64,000 nt of DNA from a virus. The position numbers and the translations under genes are program-made. Shown here piece by piece: positions 22,702 to 30,870 of the stretch. Below the pieces are notes generated by a model. That model saw only the letters and a program-made list of their open reading frames with translations. It was not told where the DNA came from and searched no databases. The stretch is from positions 1 to 64,000 of IMG/VR virus record IMGVR_UViG_3300044691_000535; one strand, given 5' to 3'. The first letter of the stretch is position 1. Every line of letters starts with the position of its first letter.

Positions 22702-23162
22702 TTATCATCGTCTACGGTTCGCCAGCCGCTCAGGGCTCGAAGCGTTTCGTCGGAATCGCGAAGACAACAGGGCGTGGCATCATGGTGGAGATGTCCAAGA
22801 AAGTTGCCCCTTGGCGGCAGGACGTCAAGGCGGCTGCTGAACTAGTCAGGGCTGGCGCAGAGCCGATTGATGCGCCGCTGACAGTGCGCATGGTGTTCAC
22901 AATGCCGAAGCCTGCCAGCGCTCCTAAGCGGCGCCGGACGTGGCCAATGCGTACGCCTGACTTGTCGAAATTGTGCCGCTCAACAGAGGATGCGCTCACA
23001 CAAGCGGGGGTTTGGCGGGACGATGCGCGTGTGGTGGAATACGATCGCCTCGCCAAAGTGTTTCCCAACGAAGATCCCGAAGCGCTGTCATCGCCAGGTG
23101 TACGGATTGAGATTCGACGGTTGGAGGATGCCCCGCAGCAAGCCACGCTGGCAGTCGCCTGA
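22698..23162 (+). CDS. RusA-like Holliday junction resolvase
   Basis: 154 residues from GTG 22698, which overlaps the HNH stop. The N-terminus IIIVYGSPAAQGSKRFVG, the PDLSKLCRSTEDALTQAGVWRDDARVVEY segment with Asp residues, and the KVF...PGVRIEIRRLE end match RusA crossover-junction endonucleases. It resolves branched DNA before packaging, fitting its place between replication and terminase genes. Confidence 0.85.
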   Translation: MIIIVYGSPAAQGSKRFVGIAKTTGRGIMVEMSKKVAPWRQDVKAAAELVRAGAEPIDAPLTVRMVFTMPKPASAPKRRRTWPMRTPDLSKLCRSTEDALTQAGVWRDDARVVEYDRLAKVFPNEDPEALSSPGVRIEIRRLEDAPQQATLAVA

Positions 23163-23389
23163 TGCCCAACCAAACCCCACCGCGTCCCCCGGTCCGCTGC
23201 CTGTGCTGCGAGAAGCCCGTGCCCCACTATCGCCGCGGTATCAACATGCTCACCGAGTACTGCGACTGTGTTTGTCTAGCGGCTCACCAGACACTGCAAC
23301 CCATGGCGCTCGAATTCTGGCGCGCGCACTGCGAGAAGTTGCCGGTGAGTCGGCATCAGGCGCGGTTTGATGCGGCGGTGGTGTCATGA
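23162..23389 (+). CDS. Small Cys-rich, zinc-ribbon-like protein
   Basis: 75 residues. C-x-C-C near the start (VRCLCCEKPVPHYRR) and YCDCVCLAAH form a likely zinc site. One-base overlap with RusA and ATGA with the next gene. Function unknown. Confidence 0.6.
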   Translation: MPNQTPPRPPVRCLCCEKPVPHYRRGINMLTEYCDCVCLAAHQTLQPMALEFWRAHCEKLPVSRHQARFDAAVVS

Positions 23390-23595
23390 CTGACGAACTG
23401 TCGTTCAACCCCGCCCAGGACTCGCAATGCCTACGCCGCGACATTGCCCTGGCGTTGCTGCTGCGGTCGTTCTCAACGCTGTTGACGCAGACCTCCCGCC
23501 ACGAAGACATCTCCGATTCGGTGGGCGCGTTGATTCCTGCGTGTTGGAAGATTGCGGATCAGTTCATGGCGGCGGGGCAGAGGCTGACTCCATGA
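23386..23595 (+). CDS. Small helical hypothetical protein
   Basis: 69 residues; CLRRDIALALLLRSFSTLL suggests an amphipathic or weakly hydrophobic helix. Coupled by ATGA on both sides. Unknown function. Confidence 0.55.
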   Translation: MTDELSFNPAQDSQCLRRDIALALLLRSFSTLLTQTSRHEDISDSVGALIPACWKIADQFMAAGQRLTP

Positions 23596-23792
23596 GCACC
23601 CTCGAAATCCTCGCCTACGACCACATCCTATGGCGCAATCAAACACCGCAGCAGGTGCGAGACAAGTTGTATCCGACGGTGCATTTGAGCCAGATTGGTT
23701 ATCCGCACCGCTCGCTGGATCCGCAGGCGGTGTTTTGTCAGGGGTGGAGCGTGGATGGCAAGGGGGTGACGCTGGTGGAGATAACACCATGA
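23592..23792 (+). CDS. Small hypothetical protein
   Basis: 66 residues from ATG 23592 (ATGA). EILAYDHILWRNQTPQQVRDKLYPTVHL is helical and charged. No domain recognised. Confidence 0.55.
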   Translation: MSTLEILAYDHILWRNQTPQQVRDKLYPTVHLSQIGYPHRSLDPQAVFCQGWSVDGKGVTLVEITP

Positions 23793-23902
23793 CGCGCTGG
23801 TCACGGTATGAGTGGTTTGAGATATGGGCGTTCGTCGGATGTGTAGTGTTGGTGGTCGTAATGTTGGTTGTGTTGATTCACTTTGTTGTCAAGTTTTGGT
23901 GA
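23789..23902 (+). CDS. Tiny membrane protein (37 residues)
   Basis: ATG 23789 overlaps the preceding stop (ATGA). Short N-terminus MTRWSRYEWFEIW, then a long hydrophobic span (FVGCVVLVVVMLVVLIHFVV). Unknown function. Confidence 0.55.
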   Translation: MTRWSRYEWFEIWAFVGCVVLVVVMLVVLIHFVVKFW

Positions 23903-23905
23903 CCT

Positions 23906-24778
23906 ATGAAAGCAGCGGAATTAATTTCCATGTGCACCGCCCACGGAATCAGTTTGCCAGAAGTGGCAGGCTCCGCAAGCAACACCCACGGCCTCGCCAA
24001 GCAGCGCGTGATGAGCGGCAAGGAGCGCAAGGCGGCTCAGGAGGCGCACCTGAGTTGCGAAGTCGTGCCCAGCGCACGCGGCGCCGGCTCGCGCGTCTAC
24101 CGCCGCCCTCAATGGTCGCTGGCCGAGCTCGGGCAGGCGGCCAAGGACGTGCCGGCCGTCCCCTGGCTAGCCGCTCAATACAGCTTCGCGCAGGATGTGA
24201 GTGCCTACGAGGCGCTGTGGAACGTGTTGGCGTTGAGAGCGCACGAAATCAGTCGCCGGGAAGCCTGGTCGCCGCGGGTGCGCGATACGGCGGGCAAGCC
24301 GCAGTTCTACCACGGCACCCTAGCTGCCCTGGTACTGGATGCGGAGATGCATCGGCCGATCTTCCTGGCCGGCGGTTCGGCGCTGTTTGCGATCTACCTG
24401 AACGTGCCCACGGACACGTGGGAGCAGGTGTTATTCGGGCGGTATATCTCGCTGCAGGTGGTGTATGAGCGGTGGCTTGGAACCGCTCTGCGCAAGATCC
24501 AGCGGGCGCTGTCGCAACCGCAGGAGGTAAGCCCCGGATTTGACAATGGGAAACCGCTCAGCGTAGGGTCCGCTCCTACAACTTGCGGCCCATCGGGGCC
24601 AACCGCGAAGGCAGTGCCTGGCGACGTTTCTGGTCCCCACGCTCGCCTCGAAGAAATACCTCCCTTGCAAGTTGTTGAAATCCCTGAAGATCGAATTGCG
24701 GTGGCGCCGGCGTTAACGGTCAATGGATACCGTGTTTTGGGGGTAGGGGGCATCAAGCCTCTGGTTCCGAATCCTTAA
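23906..24778 (+). CDS. Hypothetical protein upstream of terminase
   Basis: 290 residues, no family recognised. Features: a basic segment near residues 30-45 (KQRVMSGKERKAAQEAHLS), Trp-containing helices in the middle (NVLALRAHEISRREAWSPRVRD) and an unstructured Pro/Thr-rich C-terminus. Its place just before the late genes is where antiterminators or late regulators are often found, but nothing in the sequence shows that role. Confidence 0.55.
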   Translation: MKAAELISMCTAHGISLPEVAGSASNTHGLAKQRVMSGKERKAAQEAHLSCEVVPSARGAGSRVYRRPQWSLAELGQAAKDVPAVPWLAAQYSFAQDVSAYEALWNVLALRAHEISRREAWSPRVRDTAGKPQFYHGTLAALVLDAEMHRPIFLAGGSALFAIYLNVPTDTWEQVLFGRYISLQVVYERWLGTALRKIQRALSQPQEVSPGFDNGKPLSVGSAPTTCGPSGPTAKAVPGDVSGPHARLEEIPPLQVVEIPEDRIAVAPALTVNGYRVLGVGGIKPLVPNP

Positions 24779-24807
24779 GAAATCAACTTCGATGACCTCA
24801 CCGGAGA

Positions 24808-25311
24808 ATGGCTGAAACGCCCAAATTGTTCATGTCCGAGACGACACGCGAACCGACGAAAGCGACACCTGAAAAGCTCGATGAGTTTTTGTCTGCGCTG
24901 GCGGAAACCGCGAACGTCTCAGCAGCGGCGCTTCAGGTCGGGATCAATCGGCAGTACCTGTACCACCTGCGAGATAACGACCTGGTGTTCCAAGGCCGCT
25001 GGGAAGCCGCCGTCAAACTCGGTACCGCCGCCCTCGAGGACGAAGCCGCACGCCGCGCGAAGGACGGCTGGGACGAGCCCGTGTTCTACCAGGGCGAGCA
25101 GTGCGGACTGGTCCGCAAATTCTCCGACACGCTGCTGATCTTTTTGCTCAAAGCCCGGGACCCCAAATATCGCGAGCGTCTGGCTCTCAGTACGCCGCCC
25201 GGTGAACCGCTGCAATTCCAACATGTCGATGCCCTCACCGATGCGGAACTCGCGCTTATCGCCAGCCGAGGCCGCGCAACACCTGCTGAACCGCAGACGA
25301 GCGAGGACTGA
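24808..25311 (+). CDS. terS: Putative terminase small subunit
   Basis: 167 residues. The N-terminal half has an HTH-like segment (LAETANVSAAALQVGINRQYLYHLR) followed by RWEAAVKLGTAALEDEAARRAKDGWDEPVFYQGE, a pattern common in small terminase subunits. Directly precedes the large subunit. Would recognise phage packaging sites (pac/cos) and load the motor. Confidence 0.75.
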   Translation: MAETPKLFMSETTREPTKATPEKLDEFLSALAETANVSAAALQVGINRQYLYHLRDNDLVFQGRWEAAVKLGTAALEDEAARRAKDGWDEPVFYQGEQCGLVRKFSDTLLIFLLKARDPKYRERLALSTPPGEPLQFQHVDALTDAELALIASRGRATPAEPQTSED

Positions 25312-26839
25312 TCCGGAAACCTTCGCCGGGATTATCGATGTCCCCGGTCGCCCGCTGTCAGACGATCCTGACACGGAGTTGTTCGCGCCCGTCGAAACCA
25401 ACCTCGCGGTCCACCACATCCTGATGCTGGCCGCGATGGAGCGCATCTCGGGGAGACGCTACGGACGGGGCATGTTCTTCATGCCGCCCGGTAGCGCGAA
25501 GACGACTTACGCGTCGGTCGTTTATCCCAGCCACTACATGGGGAAGCGTCCGCGCTCGCGACTGGGTGTGATCAGCTACGGTCAGGACCTGGCCAAGAAG
25601 ATGGGCCGCCGGACGCGCGCCATTTGCCGACAGCCGCGCTACAACGCGATATTCAACACCACCATCTCACCTGACTCGCACGCAGGTGACCTGTTTTCGC
25701 TGACCAATGGTAGCGAGTACATGGCCTCGGGTTGGTCTGGTATCACGGGCAATCGCTTTGATGGCGCGATTGTGGATGATCCGGTCAGCGGCCGTGCGTC
25801 TGCCGAGTCAGAGCCCGATCGAGAATCTACTTGGAACGCCTACACCGACGACCTGTTGTATCGGTTGGTTCCGGGCGGCTGGCTCGTGATCATCATGACA
25901 CGCTGGCACCAGGAGGATATCGCCGGGCGCATCCTTCCTGAAGATTGGCAGGGCGACTCAGGGATGTTTGAATGCCGCGATGGCCGGCAGTGGGAAGTGT
26001 TGAATCTGCAGGCCAAGTGCGAGACCACCACGGATCCACTGGGCCGCAAGATCGGTGAGTACCTGTGGCCTGAATGGTTCGATCAGTCGCATTGGGTGCC
26101 CTTCGAGCGGATCCCACGCTCATGGAATTCGCAGTGCCAGGGCCGGCCGCGTGCGGTGGAGGGCGCGTTCTTTCACGAGAACGACTTGTTGGTACGGACG
26201 GATATTGTGGGCGCGGATGGGCAGCCGATCTATGTGCCCATCGAGACGCCGACCCGTGTTGACTTCGTGTATGCCGTGATCGACTCGGCCATGAAAACGG
26301 GCCGGGCGCATGACGGTCTGGCCGTCACGTTCTTTGCGCGTTCGATCCTCAACACGGCCAACCCGCCGCTGGCGATTTGCGATTGGGATTACACGCAGAT
26401 TCAGGGCGCGTTCCTGAACAAGTGGCTGCCCAGCGTATTCACCCGTCTTGAAGCGCTAGCCCGTCAGTGCCAAGCCTTCAAGGGCAGTGCAGGCGCGTTC
26501 ATCGAGGACAAGGTCTCGGGTACGATCCTGTTGCAACAGTCGACGCAGCAACCGGATTGGAATCCGGACTGGGTCACGCATGCCATCGATTCGAAGCTCA
26601 CGATGTTGGGCAAGAAGGAACGCGCGCTCAATGTGTCCGGCCACGTCGCAGCCGGTGAAGTGAAGATGACGCGGCAAGCGTACGAGCGCGTCGTCACGTT
26701 CAAAAACTCCACCAAGAATCACATGCTCTCACAGGTGTTGAATATGTCCATGGAAAGCAAGGACACTGACCCGGACGATTTGCTCGACTGCTTTTCTTAC
26801 TCGATTGCCATTGGTTTGGGAAATTCTGACGGCTTCTGA
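25223..26839 (+). CDS. terL: Terminase large subunit
   Basis: About 538 residues; the exact start is uncertain (Met codons at 25223, 25229, 25241), overlapping the small subunit. ATPase: Walker A-like FFMPPGSAKTTYA and Walker B FDGAIVDDPV, with a coupling-type MTRWHQEDIAGR. C-terminal RNase H-like nuclease with acidic residues in VYAVIDSAMK, ICDWDYTQ and DPDDLLDCF. Pumps DNA into the prohead and makes the cuts. Unusually, the next rightward late gene is not the portal, which lies 7.6 kb further on. Confidence 0.9.
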   Translation: MSMPSPMRNSRLSPAEAAQHLLNRRRARTDPETFAGIIDVPGRPLSDDPDTELFAPVETNLAVHHILMLAAMERISGRRYGRGMFFMPPGSAKTTYASVVYPSHYMGKRPRSRLGVISYGQDLAKKMGRRTRAICRQPRYNAIFNTTISPDSHAGDLFSLTNGSEYMASGWSGITGNRFDGAIVDDPVSGRASAESEPDRESTWNAYTDDLLYRLVPGGWLVIIMTRWHQEDIAGRILPEDWQGDSGMFECRDGRQWEVLNLQAKCETTTDPLGRKIGEYLWPEWFDQSHWVPFERIPRSWNSQCQGRPRAVEGAFFHENDLLVRTDIVGADGQPIYVPIETPTRVDFVYAVIDSAMKTGRAHDGLAVTFFARSILNTANPPLAICDWDYTQIQGAFLNKWLPSVFTRLEALARQCQAFKGSAGAFIEDKVSGTILLQQSTQQPDWNPDWVTHAIDSKLTMLGKKERALNVSGHVAAGEVKMTRQAYERVVTFKNSTKNHMLSQVLNMSMESKDTDPDDLLDCFSYSIAIGLGNSDGF

Positions 26840-26989
26840 TTAGAGAAGTAATCCGTTCTTTTGCGCGAACGCAATCGGATCTTTATTGTGTTTCTGTAGA
26901 TTGCATTTCTGGCATGTTAGCTGAAGATTAGACCGGCCATTGCCGCCGCCTTTCGATACGGCAGTCCTGTGGTTCAACATGATATCCAT
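26840..26989 (-). pseudogene. HNH endonuclease remnant
   Basis: On the minus strand, the C-terminal part of an HNH nuclease remains: MLNHRTAVSKGGGNGRSNLQ then LTCQKCNLQKHNKDP, with the second H, the N and a C-x2-C. The N-terminal half is missing; the upstream sequence merges with the next gene's leader. It lies exactly at the left edge of the block between terminase and portal. AT-richer than its neighbours. Confidence 0.7.
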
Positions 26990-27051
26990 CGCTAATGTTG
27001 TAGAAATCGCCATCGGTCTAGACAACCCCTTTTCTCGAAGGAGCTTTCCTC

Positions 27052-27648
27052 ATGCTGACCCAGTTCCGAAAACTCGTGATGCCGCTGCTGCTCGTTGCGC
27101 TGGGCGTGTTGTCGGTGGTGTCTGCGCCGCCGGTGCAGGCTGCGGCGACGTCGAATTATTTCCAAAATCATGTTTTGGACGCCACGTTTCGCGGTCAGAC
27201 TGCATTGACCCCGGCGACGGTCTATGTGGGGCTCTATACCGCGACCGCGACCGCGCAGAGCTGCACAGGTGAGGTATCTGGCGGTTCGTACGCTCGTCAA
27301 GGCGTCACAAGTTCCCTCGCCAACTGGGCGGGTACCCAGGGAGCGGGCACAACTTCGGCCTCGAGTAACGCGAGCGGATCCACTGGGACGACCAGCAACA
27401 ACGCGGCAATTACATTTCCAGCGCCAACGGCAAATTGGACGACAATCACAACGTTCTGCCTATACGACGCTGTTTCCGGCGGCAACGAACTGATCTACAG
27501 TGCATTAACGACCCCGAAGACAGTCAACTCCGGGGATGCTGCCCCGGCCTTCGCAGCCGGAGCCCTAACGATAACAATCGGCGCTAACCTGCACGACCAC
27601 TGGGCTCTGCAAGCTGCCAATGACGACACGTTCGCGCAGGCAGCCTAA
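27052..27648 (+). CDS. Signal-peptide protein with a phage structural-type domain
   Basis: 198 residues. The N-terminus is a Sec signal (RKLVMPLLLVALGVLSVV...VQA-AA). The remainder (NHVLDATFRGQTALTPATVYVGLYTATAT...GGSYARQGVT) is a domain usually found without signal in phage tail/fibre-type proteins. If exported, it could decorate the cell surface rather than the virion. It follows the HNH remnant with a GAAGGAG site just before the start. Confidence 0.68.
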   Translation: MLTQFRKLVMPLLLVALGVLSVVSAPPVQAAATSNYFQNHVLDATFRGQTALTPATVYVGLYTATATAQSCTGEVSGGSYARQGVTSSLANWAGTQGAGTTSASSNASGSTGTTSNNAAITFPAPTANWTTITTFCLYDAVSGGNELIYSALTTPKTVNSGDAAPAFAAGALTITIGANLHDHWALQAANDDTFAQAA

Positions 27649-27661
27649 CTTCGAGGTTCCC

Positions 27662-28093
27662 ATGAAACTCGCCATCCTGACTGCTGTTGTCCTTGCCGCT
27701 AGCGCTCTCAGTAGCTGTGGCCAATCCGACGCCAAGCCCAAAACCCATCACGACGTCACCGCGCTCGCCGCCCAGGCCAAAGGCGAAGTCATCGTCATCG
27801 GCACGCTCGCCACACTGGGCTCGTTTGAATGGACAGCCAGTCCGTTGAAGACGCACGCCGCCGCAGGCCTCAAACACATCCCCCAACTCCTGCATGACCA
27901 CAAGCTCACCAAGGAACAAGCGCAGGCGAAGCTCGACCAGATCGACGCCGCGCACGACTTGATTGAGCAAGCGCTGAAGGTATGTAAGCAGAACGATCAC
28001 ACGGGCAAGTGCGCGGGCGATACCGTTAAAGCGCAGGCATTACTCGATCAGGCACGAAATGACTTGGCCATCGCCGACCAGGGGTTGAACTGA
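27662..28093 (+). CDS. Predicted lipoprotein
   Basis: 143 residues from ATG 27662 (GAGG upstream). Signal peptide MKLAILTAVVLAASALSSC ends in a lipobox (ALSSC). The mature protein is helical and charged (LTKEQAQAKLDQIDAAHDLIEQALKVC), with two Cys. Probably anchored in the inner or outer membrane of a Gram-negative host. Function unknown. Confidence 0.7.
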   Translation: MKLAILTAVVLAASALSSCGQSDAKPKTHHDVTALAAQAKGEVIVIGTLATLGSFEWTASPLKTHAAAGLKHIPQLLHDHKLTKEQAQAKLDQIDAAHDLIEQALKVCKQNDHTGKCAGDTVKAQALLDQARNDLAIADQGLN

Positions 28094-28094
28094 C

Positions 28095-28319
28095 ATGAGC
28101 AAAATCGCAGTCTCTGACGCCGCCGAGTACGCCAAGATGTTGGTGAACGGTATAGCAGGCATCGCGGGAAGTGATCCGAACGCGGTGACTGAATCCATCG
28201 ACCAACTGGCTGCCGCAACTCCAGCCGGCGCGAGCTTCGATCTCGATGCGACGGCGGAAGCGGACTATCAGGCCGCCAAGAAAGCAGCCCAGGCCGCCAT
28301 CGACGCCGCCGGCCAGTAA
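28095..28319 (+). CDS. Small hypothetical helical protein
   Basis: 74 residues, Ala-rich (ADYQAAKKAAQAAIDAAGQ at the end). One base after the lipoprotein stop, so co-translated. No domain recognised. A 7-bp inverted repeat (CCGGATG...CATCCGG, 28334-28356) lies in the short gap that follows. Confidence 0.5.
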   Translation: MSKIAVSDAAEYAKMLVNGIAGIAGSDPNAVTESIDQLAAATPAGASFDLDATAEADYQAAKKAAQAAIDAAGQ

Positions 28320-28374
28320 CCCCATGCCCCGGTCCGGATGCCTGACCCCCATCCGGCGCATGTCGAGTTGACTC

Positions 28375-30870
28375 GTGACCGCTGCGATTCGACAAGTCTT
28401 CCTCTACGATCCCGGCAACGGCATCTCGTCCTCGTCGCCCAAGAGTTTCAGTGTGTCCGCATTGCCTCAGGGCAATGTGTTGGCCGGCTCCACGCTCATT
28501 GGAATGCCGACCTGCAGCAATTTTGTTGGCATCATTGTCTGGCAGGTCAACGACTCTCAGAACGGCATCTACGCGCCGCTAGATGTGGAGCGAGATCCGG
28601 CCAATGTCAGTTTCGGCAGTTACTACCAGAAGAACTGCGCCGCGTTGTCCTCGACGGATACGGTCACACTTCATTTCGGCCCATCCAATGGAACCGATGG
28701 CACCGAAGATTTTTACGGGATGGTCTTCATCGAAGTCACGGGTGTCACCGCGACTCCGCTGTTGGATCACAAAGGTAACCTTCAGACCGTAGCCTCAACC
28801 ACCGCCGATGGCGTGACCAGCACTGCTCTGACCTGCGGGGCGGTCGCCGGCATCCTCATTGCCGCGTCCTACCAGACCACGCAAAACGGCTCAACACCCT
28901 TTGAGCCCAATGCGGGTACGGGCTTTACCAGCGGCGGCACCGGCTTTGTATGGAGCCTTGCAGGTCCGGTGGTGAGAGTCGAATCGCTGCACTCGACGAA
29001 CCTCGGCACACGCGCGGCGACCTTCACGCCCTCAAGTGCGACCTCTGACAACTATGTAACGCTCGCGGTCGCGTTGCTAGAGACGACGACGGGCGCAGCT
29101 GCGTTAGCCGGGACGCCTGCCGTGGCCAGTGCCGCGACCGGTGCGCTGTCTACAGGCATTGCTTTGAGCGGCACGCCCGCAGCCTCGGTCGCCGCCAGTG
29201 GAACGCTGCACGGCGTGAGTGCGGCCCTGGCTGGTGGCGCGGTGGCATCGAGTGCAGCCACCGCAGGGCTGAGCACGGCCATCCAAGCGGCCGGCAGCGC
29301 ATCTGTTGGGGTCGCAGCCTCGAGCAGCTTTGCGGTGCGTGCCTATCGGCCCTCGCGTGTCGACGTCGCGATCTACAAGCCCAGCTACGACGGTCAGTAC
29401 TGGGGACGGTATCCGAATGGGGATAAGCCGCAGATGGCGGGGGCGGTTTCGATCGCCGCGGCCGTCAGTGGGGCGCTCAGTACGGGCATCAAGATGGCCG
29501 GTGGGGCTGCCGCAGCGGTAGCGGCGAGCGGCGCTTTGACGACGGGCGGGGGCGGCAGTCTGGGCGCCGTGTCCAACTTCCAACTCGTCAACCAGGGCGG
29601 CACGACCAACAGTGCAGGGACCGTCACGTCCCCCTTGATGCAGCAGACGATCGTGTGGACGGCCGCAACGGGTCCTGTCGATCACTACCAGATCATTCGG
29701 CGCACGAACTACGGGGCGGATGTGGACTATGCCACCGTCGCGTCCACACAGCTCTACTACACGGACACGGCGTGCACTAACTTCTTCAGCGCCGGCAACA
29801 TCGATCAGGGCGCAGGTGCGGCAGCCACGGGTCCCACGACAGTCTATGACTACGATGTGGTGGCCGTCGATGCCAGCGGTACCCGTGGGGCCAAGCCTGC
29901 GCAGTTCACCATGTGGGCTTATCGCGGTGGCATCTCGGGCACGGCAACCAGTGGCAGCACGACGACGATTGTCGATACGGGCAAGAGTTGGACGGTCGAC
30001 CAGTGGGTCGGCTATCACGTCTTCGATAAGACGGCCGGTACCGATAGCATCGTCCTGACCAACACCTCGAACACGCTGACGATGGTGCCGGGATTCGCGT
30101 TCGTCGCCTCGACCTCGGGTCACGGCTACCAGATCGGCGGCGACTACTTCAGCGGCGTCGGAGACCTCTCCTTCGGCATCGTGGTGCCGAATGACTTTGC
30201 GAATGCCGGGGGGTCACCGATCGCCCCGCATGCGTTCTGTTTGAAGATGACCCACGATGCCACGGGTTCCGACAACGCAGCGTTGCAGCGACCGTCTGCC
30301 AGTCCCGCCAGTTTCATCTATGGGGCGGAGATTGGTGCGTTCAACTACACCCAATTCAATCAGCGGCCGAGCCTGACCAATCAAGCCGGCGGCTTTGCAC
30401 TGCATCACCGCGGGCCCATTGGCGACCTGGCCGGGCCGCATACCTTCATCGACTCGGTAGCGATCCTGGCGTATGGACCGACCCCGGTGGCCAACACCTG
30501 GGCTACCTACAAGATCCCTTTCTCGGCCATCCAATGCAGTTCCCCGTTGGGAGGAGTGACCAACTTCTCAGGGTCCATCACCGGCTCGACATTGACCGTC
30601 ACCAGCATTGCCTCCGGTCCCGGCATCGACAACGGCTGTTGGATCACCGGCACTGGCGTACCGACCGCCACCTACGTGAATCCATCGCCGTCGCAGACCG
30701 GGGTGGGCACCTACACGGTGGCCGGCGCCGGTATTCCGGTCACCGGCACGGTGAGCTTCACGAATGGACAGGCCTGGGCAACCAACTGGTACAAGGGCCA
30801 GTACTACGATCGCGCGAATGTGGCGGGGAATGTGACCTATCTGGATGACATCGGCCACACGAGAAGCTGA
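28375..30870 (+). CDS. Large modular repeat protein with surface-binding-type domains
   Basis: 831 residues from GTG 28375. N-terminal jelly-roll-like domain (1-240). Then 20-residue Ala/Gly repeats (GALSTGIALSGTPAASVAAS type, about 245-320). A linker carrying YWGRYPNGDKP follows, more repeats (about 360-385), an FnIII-like domain (NFQLVNQGG...YDYDVVAVDASG), a WTVDQWVGY domain, and a C-terminal domain with LAYGPTPVANTWATYKIPF. The YGP part is shared with the products at 2620-3336 and 63501, and the QWVGY part with 41934-42611. Likely a virion-associated or secreted adhesin; not a known family. Confidence 0.65.
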   Translation: MTAAIRQVFLYDPGNGISSSSPKSFSVSALPQGNVLAGSTLIGMPTCSNFVGIIVWQVNDSQNGIYAPLDVERDPANVSFGSYYQKNCAALSSTDTVTLHFGPSNGTDGTEDFYGMVFIEVTGVTATPLLDHKGNLQTVASTTADGVTSTALTCGAVAGILIAASYQTTQNGSTPFEPNAGTGFTSGGTGFVWSLAGPVVRVESLHSTNLGTRAATFTPSSATSDNYVTLAVALLETTTGAAALAGTPAVASAATGALSTGIALSGTPAASVAASGTLHGVSAALAGGAVASSAATAGLSTAIQAAGSASVGVAASSSFAVRAYRPSRVDVAIYKPSYDGQYWGRYPNGDKPQMAGAVSIAAAVSGALSTGIKMAGGAAAAVAASGALTTGGGGSLGAVSNFQLVNQGGTTNSAGTVTSPLMQQTIVWTAATGPVDHYQIIRRTNYGADVDYATVASTQLYYTDTACTNFFSAGNIDQGAGAAATGPTTVYDYDVVAVDASGTRGAKPAQFTMWAYRGGISGTATSGSTTTIVDTGKSWTVDQWVGYHVFDKTAGTDSIVLTNTSNTLTMVPGFAFVASTSGHGYQIGGDYFSGVGDLSFGIVVPNDFANAGGSPIAPHAFCLKMTHDATGSDNAALQRPSASPASFIYGAEIGAFNYTQFNQRPSLTNQAGGFALHHRGPIGDLAGPHTFIDSVAILAYGPTPVANTWATYKIPFSAIQCSSPLGGVTNFSGSITGSTLTVTSIASGPGIDNGCWITGTGVPTATYVNPSPSQTGVGTYTVAGAGIPVTGTVSFTNGQAWATNWYKGQYYDRANVAGNVTYLDDIGHTRS

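Noticed and set aside
28334-28356. Terminator before the large repeat gene
   Set aside because: CCGGATG/CATCCGG stem with a 9-base loop but no T-tract; kept only as a note.
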